Below, one piece after another: positions 60,893-64,000 of a stretch of DNA of 64,000 bases. This DNA is from Bog-756 sp963833585 (GTDB lineage: Bacteria; Actinomycetota; Acidimicrobiia; Acidimicrobiales; RAAP-2), in NCBI GenBank assembly GCA_963833585.1, contig CAWHYF010000006.1, forward strand, positions 310,001 through 374,000, in the 5' to 3' direction. How positions within the stretch are numbered: position 1 is the first letter of the stretch; every line of letters begins with the position of its first letter. Under the pieces are notes generated by a model, which was not told the DNA's origin, made no database searches, and saw only the letters and a list, made by a program, of their open reading frames with translations. Both the position numbers and the translations under genes were made by a program.

Positions 60893-62365
60893 TCACCGGG
60901 AGCGTTCCTCCTGCAGCCGGCGTTTGAGGATCTTGCCGTTGGGCTCACGGGGCAGGGTGTCCACGAATTCGACGGTCCGCGGCTGCTTGAAACCGGCCAG
61001 GTGCTCCCCCAGCCGACCGAGGATGGCATCGGGGTCCGCCCCGGCCCCGGGCCGCAGCTCGATGATGGCGTGCACCCGCTGGCCCATGCGGGGATCGGGG
61101 AGGCCGAACACCGCGGAATCCACCACGTCGGGGTCGGCGGCGAGGGCGCTCTCCACCTCGGCCGGGTAGATGTTCACGCCGCCGCACACGATGAGGTCCG
61201 TCCGGCGGTCGGCGATGAACAGGTAGCCGTGTTCGTCGAGGTGACCCAGGTCGCCGACGGTGACCAGGTCGCCGCGGTAGGCCTCCGAGGTCTTGTCGGG
61301 GTCACCGCGGTAGGCGAACGATGCCCCGGCGAACTGGCTGAGGTAGATGGTGCCCACCTCGCCCGGGTCGGCCGGGGTGCCGTCCGGGCGGAGCACCGAC
61401 ACGACGAGGCCGGGGAACGGCCGGCCGACGCTGCCCGGTTTCAGCAGCCACTCGCCGGGGGGGATGACCGTGCCCATCGCCTCGGTGGCGCCGTAGAGCT
61501 CCCACACCGTGCCGGGCGGGAACACCTCCAGGATCTGCCACTTCACGGGGACCGGACAGGCCGCGGCGGCGTGGATCACCAGTCGGATGCTGGAACGGTC
61601 GTAGGCGGGCCAGTCTGCCTCCAGCAGCCGGATGAAGTGCGCCGGGACCATCTGGGTCCGGGTCACCCGGTGTCGCTGGATGAGGTCCAGGCACCGGTCG
61701 GCGACGAAGCCGTCCTGCACCACCGCCGTCCCGCCCTCCCACAGGGCGTACTCGGCATAGGCACTGGGGGCGGTGTGGTACAGCGGGCCGCACACCAGCT
61801 GCACGGTATCGGGACCGTATCCCCAGAACGCCGCCACCATCGAGGTGGTGGCGTCCGGGGCGGGACGGGGGGCGGGGCGTTCCACCGCCTTGGGGTGTCC
61901 GGTGGTGCCCGAGGTGTAGCCCATGAGGGTGGGGGCGGTGTTCAGGAATTCGCTGCTGGGCCCGACCGGCTCGGGCGGCGCGAAGTGGCGGTCGTCCACG
62001 TCGACCATCGCCACCCCCGGACCCACCGCGGTCCCTCCCTCCGCCACGCAGGCCGTCATCCGCGAGTCGACGGCGATGTAGGCCGCCTCGGCGGGCGTGA
62101 GGCGCGGCGAGATGGGTACGAACATGGCGCCCAGTCGGGCGATGGCGTGGGAGACGATGAACCACTCGAACCGGTTGCCGAGGCGCATGCCGACCGTGTC
62201 GGCCGGTGCCACGCCCAACTCGGCCAGCCTGCGGGCCAGCCCGTTGGCCCGTTGGTCGAGCTCGGCGAAGGTCAGGTGCCGGTCGCCGTCGATGACCGCG
62301 ACCCGGTCGGCGTCGGCGGCGGCGGTGGCCGCCACCCCACGTCGGTGGCTTCCGATGGTCTGCAA
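60893..62365 (-). CDS. Acyl-CoA synthetase (AMP-dependent ligase)
   Basis: This is a 490-residue adenylate-forming ligase. The phosphate loop is YTSGTTGHPKAVE near residue 150 and YGATEAMGTVIPPGEW follows. The C-terminal hinge is YLFIADRRTDLIVCGGVNIY, and the catalytic lysine lies in REPNGKILKRRL at the end. It activates a carboxylic acid to its CoA thioester via the acyl-AMP. In this setting a steroid acid or fatty acid is likely (FadD3/FadD17-type roles), but the substrate cannot be read from the sequence. The start is TTG at 62365 with AGGAGG 6 bases upstream; the open frame further up is not coding. Confidence 0.92.
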   Translation of the reverse strand: MQTIGSHRRGVAATAAADADRVAVIDGDRHLTFAELDQRANGLARRLAELGVAPADTVGMRLGNRFEWFIVSHAIARLGAMFVPISPRLTPAEAAYIAVDSRMTACVAEGGTAVGPGVAMVDVDDRHFAPPEPVGPSSEFLNTAPTLMGYTSGTTGHPKAVERPAPRPAPDATTSMVAAFWGYGPDTVQLVCGPLYHTAPSAYAEYALWEGGTAVVQDGFVADRCLDLIQRHRVTRTQMVPAHFIRLLEADWPAYDRSSIRLVIHAAAACPVPVKWQILEVFPPGTVWELYGATEAMGTVIPPGEWLLKPGSVGRPFPGLVVSVLRPDGTPADPGEVGTIYLSQFAGASFAYRGDPDKTSEAYRGDLVTVGDLGHLDEHGYLFIADRRTDLIVCGGVNIYPAEVESALAADPDVVDSAVFGLPDPRMGQRVHAIIELRPGAGADPDAILGRLGEHLAGFKQPRTVEFVDTLPREPNGKILKRRLQEERSR

Positions 62366-62421
62366 GGCGAACCTCCTGGGCTCCGTGCCCCCGGTGCCGG
62401 GGATGCCCGATGACCGGGCGG

Positions 62422-62670
62422 TCAGATCCCCTCGACCCGGCCGACCACCGCACCGACGGCGTAGGTCTGACCGACCGACCCGGTGATGCGGAGCACCCCG
62501 GTGGCCGGGCACTCCACGTCCATCTCCACCTTCTCGGTCTCCAGTGTGTAGAGGGGTTGCCCCACCGACACCGGGTCGCCGTCGGCCACCAACCAGGCCA
62601 CGATGGTCCCCTCGGTCATGGCCACCCCGGCCTGGGGGACCATGATCAGGGTGGGCCCGGGTTCGCTCAC
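62422..62670 (-). CDS. Free-standing lipoyl (biotinyl-like) domain protein
   Basis: This 82-residue protein is a single lipoyl/biotinyl-attachment domain: TLIMVPQAGVAMTEGTIVAW, VSVGQPLYTLETEKVEMDVE and CPATGVLRITGSVGQTYAVG. Lys47 in ETEKVEMD is the probable lipoylation site. In 2-oxoacid dehydrogenases this domain is normally the N-terminus of the E2 acyltransferase, but no peripheral-binding or catalytic domain follows here. It starts at GTG 7 bases after the E1-beta stop, so it is made with E1. It may act as a separate swinging-arm carrier, with E2 supplied elsewhere or absent. Confidence 0.88.
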   Translation of the reverse strand: MSEPGPTLIMVPQAGVAMTEGTIVAWLVADGDPVSVGQPLYTLETEKVEMDVECPATGVLRITGSVGQTYAVGAVVGRVEGI

Positions 62671-62677
62671 CTCGGAC

Positions 62678-63715
62678 TCAGCTCATCTTCCGGATGGTGT
62701 CGGCGATGCGGTGGCGCCCGGGGTAGTGGAGGGTCTCCAGCTCGGAGGCGTACGGGATCGGGGAGTAGGTCGAACCCAGCCGCTCGACCGGGTGGGCGAG
62801 CTCCCCGAAGAGTTCGTGGCCGACCAGCGAGGCGATCTCGGCCCCCGGACCCCCGAACCGGGGTGCGGCGTGCACCACCAGGACCCGCCGGGTGCGGGCG
62901 GCGCTGGCCAGCACGGCCTCGGTGTCCAGCGGGACCAGGGTCCGCAGGTCCACCACCTCCACGTCGATCCCCTCGGCGGCGACCACCTCCGCCGCCGCCA
63001 GGGCCTCGGCCACCTGCCAACCCCAGGTGACCACCGTCACATCGGTGCCCCGACGCTTGACGTCGGCCACACCCAGGGGGATCCGGAACCGGCCGGCGGG
63101 GACGGGGCCCCGGGTGAACAGCAGGGTCAGCATCTCCATGTGGACACAGGGGTCGTCGTCGAAGATGCACGAGTACAGCAGGCCCTTGGCGTCGCCCGGG
63201 GTGCTCGGCACCGCCACCTTGAGCCCGGGAGTCTGCATGAGCCACCCTTCCAACGACTGGGAGTGCTGGGCGCCGAACTGGCGACCACCACCCACCGAGG
63301 TGCGGATGGTCATCGGCACGTGGGTACGACCTCCGGACATGTAGCGGAGCTTGGCCGCGTGGTTGGCCACCTGATCCATGGCCACGGCGAAGAAGTCCAT
63401 GAGCATGATCTCGGCGATGGGCCGCATACCCACCAGTGACGCCCCGATGGCGGCGCCCACGATGGCCTGCTCGGAGATCGGCGTGTTGCGGACCCGCTCC
63501 CGGCCGTACTTGGTGGACAGACCCCGGGTCCCCTTCATCACACCGCCGATGGGATCCTCGATGTCCTCGCCCAGGACGAACACCTCGGGGTCCTCACCCA
63601 TGGCGATGTCGATGGCCTGGTTGACGGCGTCGGCCATGGTGCAGACGGGGTCGCCGTCGGTCGAGGGGTCGGGGTCGGTCGAGGGCGCGGCCCGGTTCCC
63701 CCGAGGGCCGGTCAT
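62678..63715 (-). CDS. 2-oxoacid dehydrogenase E1 component, beta subunit
   Basis: This 345-residue transketolase-like beta subunit includes VNQAIDIAMGEDPEVFVLGE and DIEDPIGGVMKGTRGLSTKY. RVRNTPISEQAIVGAAIGAS, RQFGAQHSQSLEGWLMQTPG and the C-terminal VVDLRTLVPLDTEAVLASAA with VVHAAPRFGGPGAEIAS follow. The thiamine diphosphate activating Glu is in ISEQAIVG. With the alpha subunit it decarboxylates a 2-oxoacid such as pyruvate, a branched-chain acid or acetoin; the window does not decide which. The ATG at 63715 overlaps the alpha stop (ATGA). The first 25 residues are Pro/Asp-rich and atypical. Confidence 0.92.
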   Translation of the reverse strand: MTGPRGNRAAPSTDPDPSTDGDPVCTMADAVNQAIDIAMGEDPEVFVLGEDIEDPIGGVMKGTRGLSTKYGRERVRNTPISEQAIVGAAIGASLVGMRPIAEIMLMDFFAVAMDQVANHAAKLRYMSGGRTHVPMTIRTSVGGGRQFGAQHSQSLEGWLMQTPGLKVAVPSTPGDAKGLLYSCIFDDDPCVHMEMLTLLFTRGPVPAGRFRIPLGVADVKRRGTDVTVVTWGWQVAEALAAAEVVAAEGIDVEVVDLRTLVPLDTEAVLASAARTRRVLVVHAAPRFGGPGAEIASLVGHELFGELAHPVERLGSTYSPIPYASELETLHYPGRHRIADTIRKMS

Positions 63716-64000
63716 GGCAAGGCCTCCCCGGTCGAGAACACGTCGGTGAGCAGCTCCGAGGCCGGAGGGGGCTCGGCCGCCACGGCGGAGGCGACGGCCT
63801 CCTCCACCCGGTCGGCCACCTCGCGCTCCATGTCCACCAGGACCGTTGGGTCCACACCCCGGTCGTCGCACAGCCACTGCCGGGCGCGACCCAGGGGCTC
63901 GGCCGCCTCGGCCCCGGCCAACTCGTCCGGGTCCATGTACTCGATGGTCGAGCCGAAGGAGTGGCCACCCAGTCGGTAGGTCATGCACTCGAGGAAGGTC
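63712..64000 (-). CDS. 2-oxoacid dehydrogenase E1 component, alpha subunit (partial, C-terminal end)
   Basis: Only the last 96 codons are in the window; the gene continues past the right edge. The visible part begins TFLECMTYRLGGHSFGSTIE, matching the conserved E1-alpha TYRxxGHS block that holds the phosphorylation-loop His-Ser in homologues. It ends with a helical tail REVADRVEEAVASAVAAEPP. Its stop overlaps the E1-beta start, so alpha, beta and lipoyl proteins are coupled. A lone ATG at 63984 is internal and not a start. Confidence 0.88.
   Translation of the reverse strand, partial: TFLECMTYRLGGHSFGSTIEYMDPDELAGAEAAEPLGRARQWLCDDRGVDPTVLVDMEREVADRVEEAVASAVAAEPPPASELLTDVFSTGEALP

Noticed and set aside
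62411..62424. Palindrome TGACCG-GG-CGGTCA as another copy of the catabolic operator
   Set aside because: Spacer and arms differ from CTGACG-n3-CGTCAG, and it overlaps the stop codon of the lipoyl gene inside an operon.
1..64000. CRISPR array
   Set aside because: No spaced direct repeats of 24-40 bp with unique spacers; the tandem repeats present are contiguous (15, 18 and 20 bp).

Overview
The window is high-GC, gene-dense actinobacterial DNA. I place it, by inference, in the class Acidimicrobiia or a close relative. Two secreted proteins carry the GYWLVA-type ~47-residue repeat that is common there. The genome also encodes mycothiol-type (MDMPI) and F420/LLM-type enzymes, an Lsr2-like DNA-binding domain, an actinobacterial steroid ring C/D degradation operon, and many GTG starts with ATGA/GTGA gene overlaps. 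No 16S gene or marker protein is present to confirm this.

Layout. (1) 1-8.7 kb: two export/regulation modules. One is a DrrA-type ABC ATPase divergent from a TetR regulator. The other is a PadR regulator, ABC ATPase and FtsX-type permease operon. An SPFH/ribbon-helix-helix pair and single enzymes lie between them. (2) 8.7-18.9 kb: a patchy accessory zone. It holds decayed genes (a RibD-type reductase remnant, an IS3-type transposase tail), a 20-bp tandem repeat, an ERCC4 nuclease fused to an Lsr2-like domain, a decayed tRNA-like element, a broken AbiEii-type toxin gene and an intact tRNA-Ala(CGC). (3) 19-26.8 kb: a GH18-type glycosidase, a PIN-TRAM membrane protein, the three-gene proton-translocating transhydrogenase operon and an EAL phosphodiesterase. 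(4) 26.9-39.8 kb: steroid and lipid catabolism, with an SDR divergent from echA20-ipdA-ipdB-ipdC, then a ketosynthase, a large PAS-GGDEF-EAL protein, a FadA5-like thiolase and a two-subunit acyl-CoA dehydrogenase. (5) 39.8-57.6 kb: surface proteins (CHAP and CAP heads on the same repeat, an SGNH protein with a long acidic repeat tail, MscS), interleaved with further catabolic genes (amidohydrolases, a second acyl-CoA dehydrogenase pair, LLM oxidoreductase, aldehyde dehydrogenase, cyclase). (6) 57.6-64 kb: a KstD-like flavoprotein, SnoaL-like protein, enoyl-CoA hydratase, acyl-CoA ligase, and a 2-oxoacid dehydrogenase E1 with a free-standing lipoyl domain, running off the right edge.

How the genes fit together. 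The echA20-ipdABC operon corresponds to the pathway that opens the last two steroid rings as CoA thioesters. The thiolases, paired dehydrogenases, hydratase, ligase and KstD-like enzyme around it are the usual partners for side-chain and ring breakdown. A 15-bp dyad, consensus CTGACG-n3-CGTCAG, sits at five promoters spread over 25 kb (27751, 37425, 44530, 50747, 52650). Several copies abut a TAnnnT -10-like hexamer. I infer one repressor regulon that ties these catabolic units together; the repressor itself is not identified here.

Caution. Four otherwise convincing genes (ABC permease, AbiEii-like toxin, ketosynthase, KstD-like flavoprotein) are each interrupted by a single-base frameshift, at least two of them in G/C runs. 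Sequencing or assembly error must be weighed against real gene decay.
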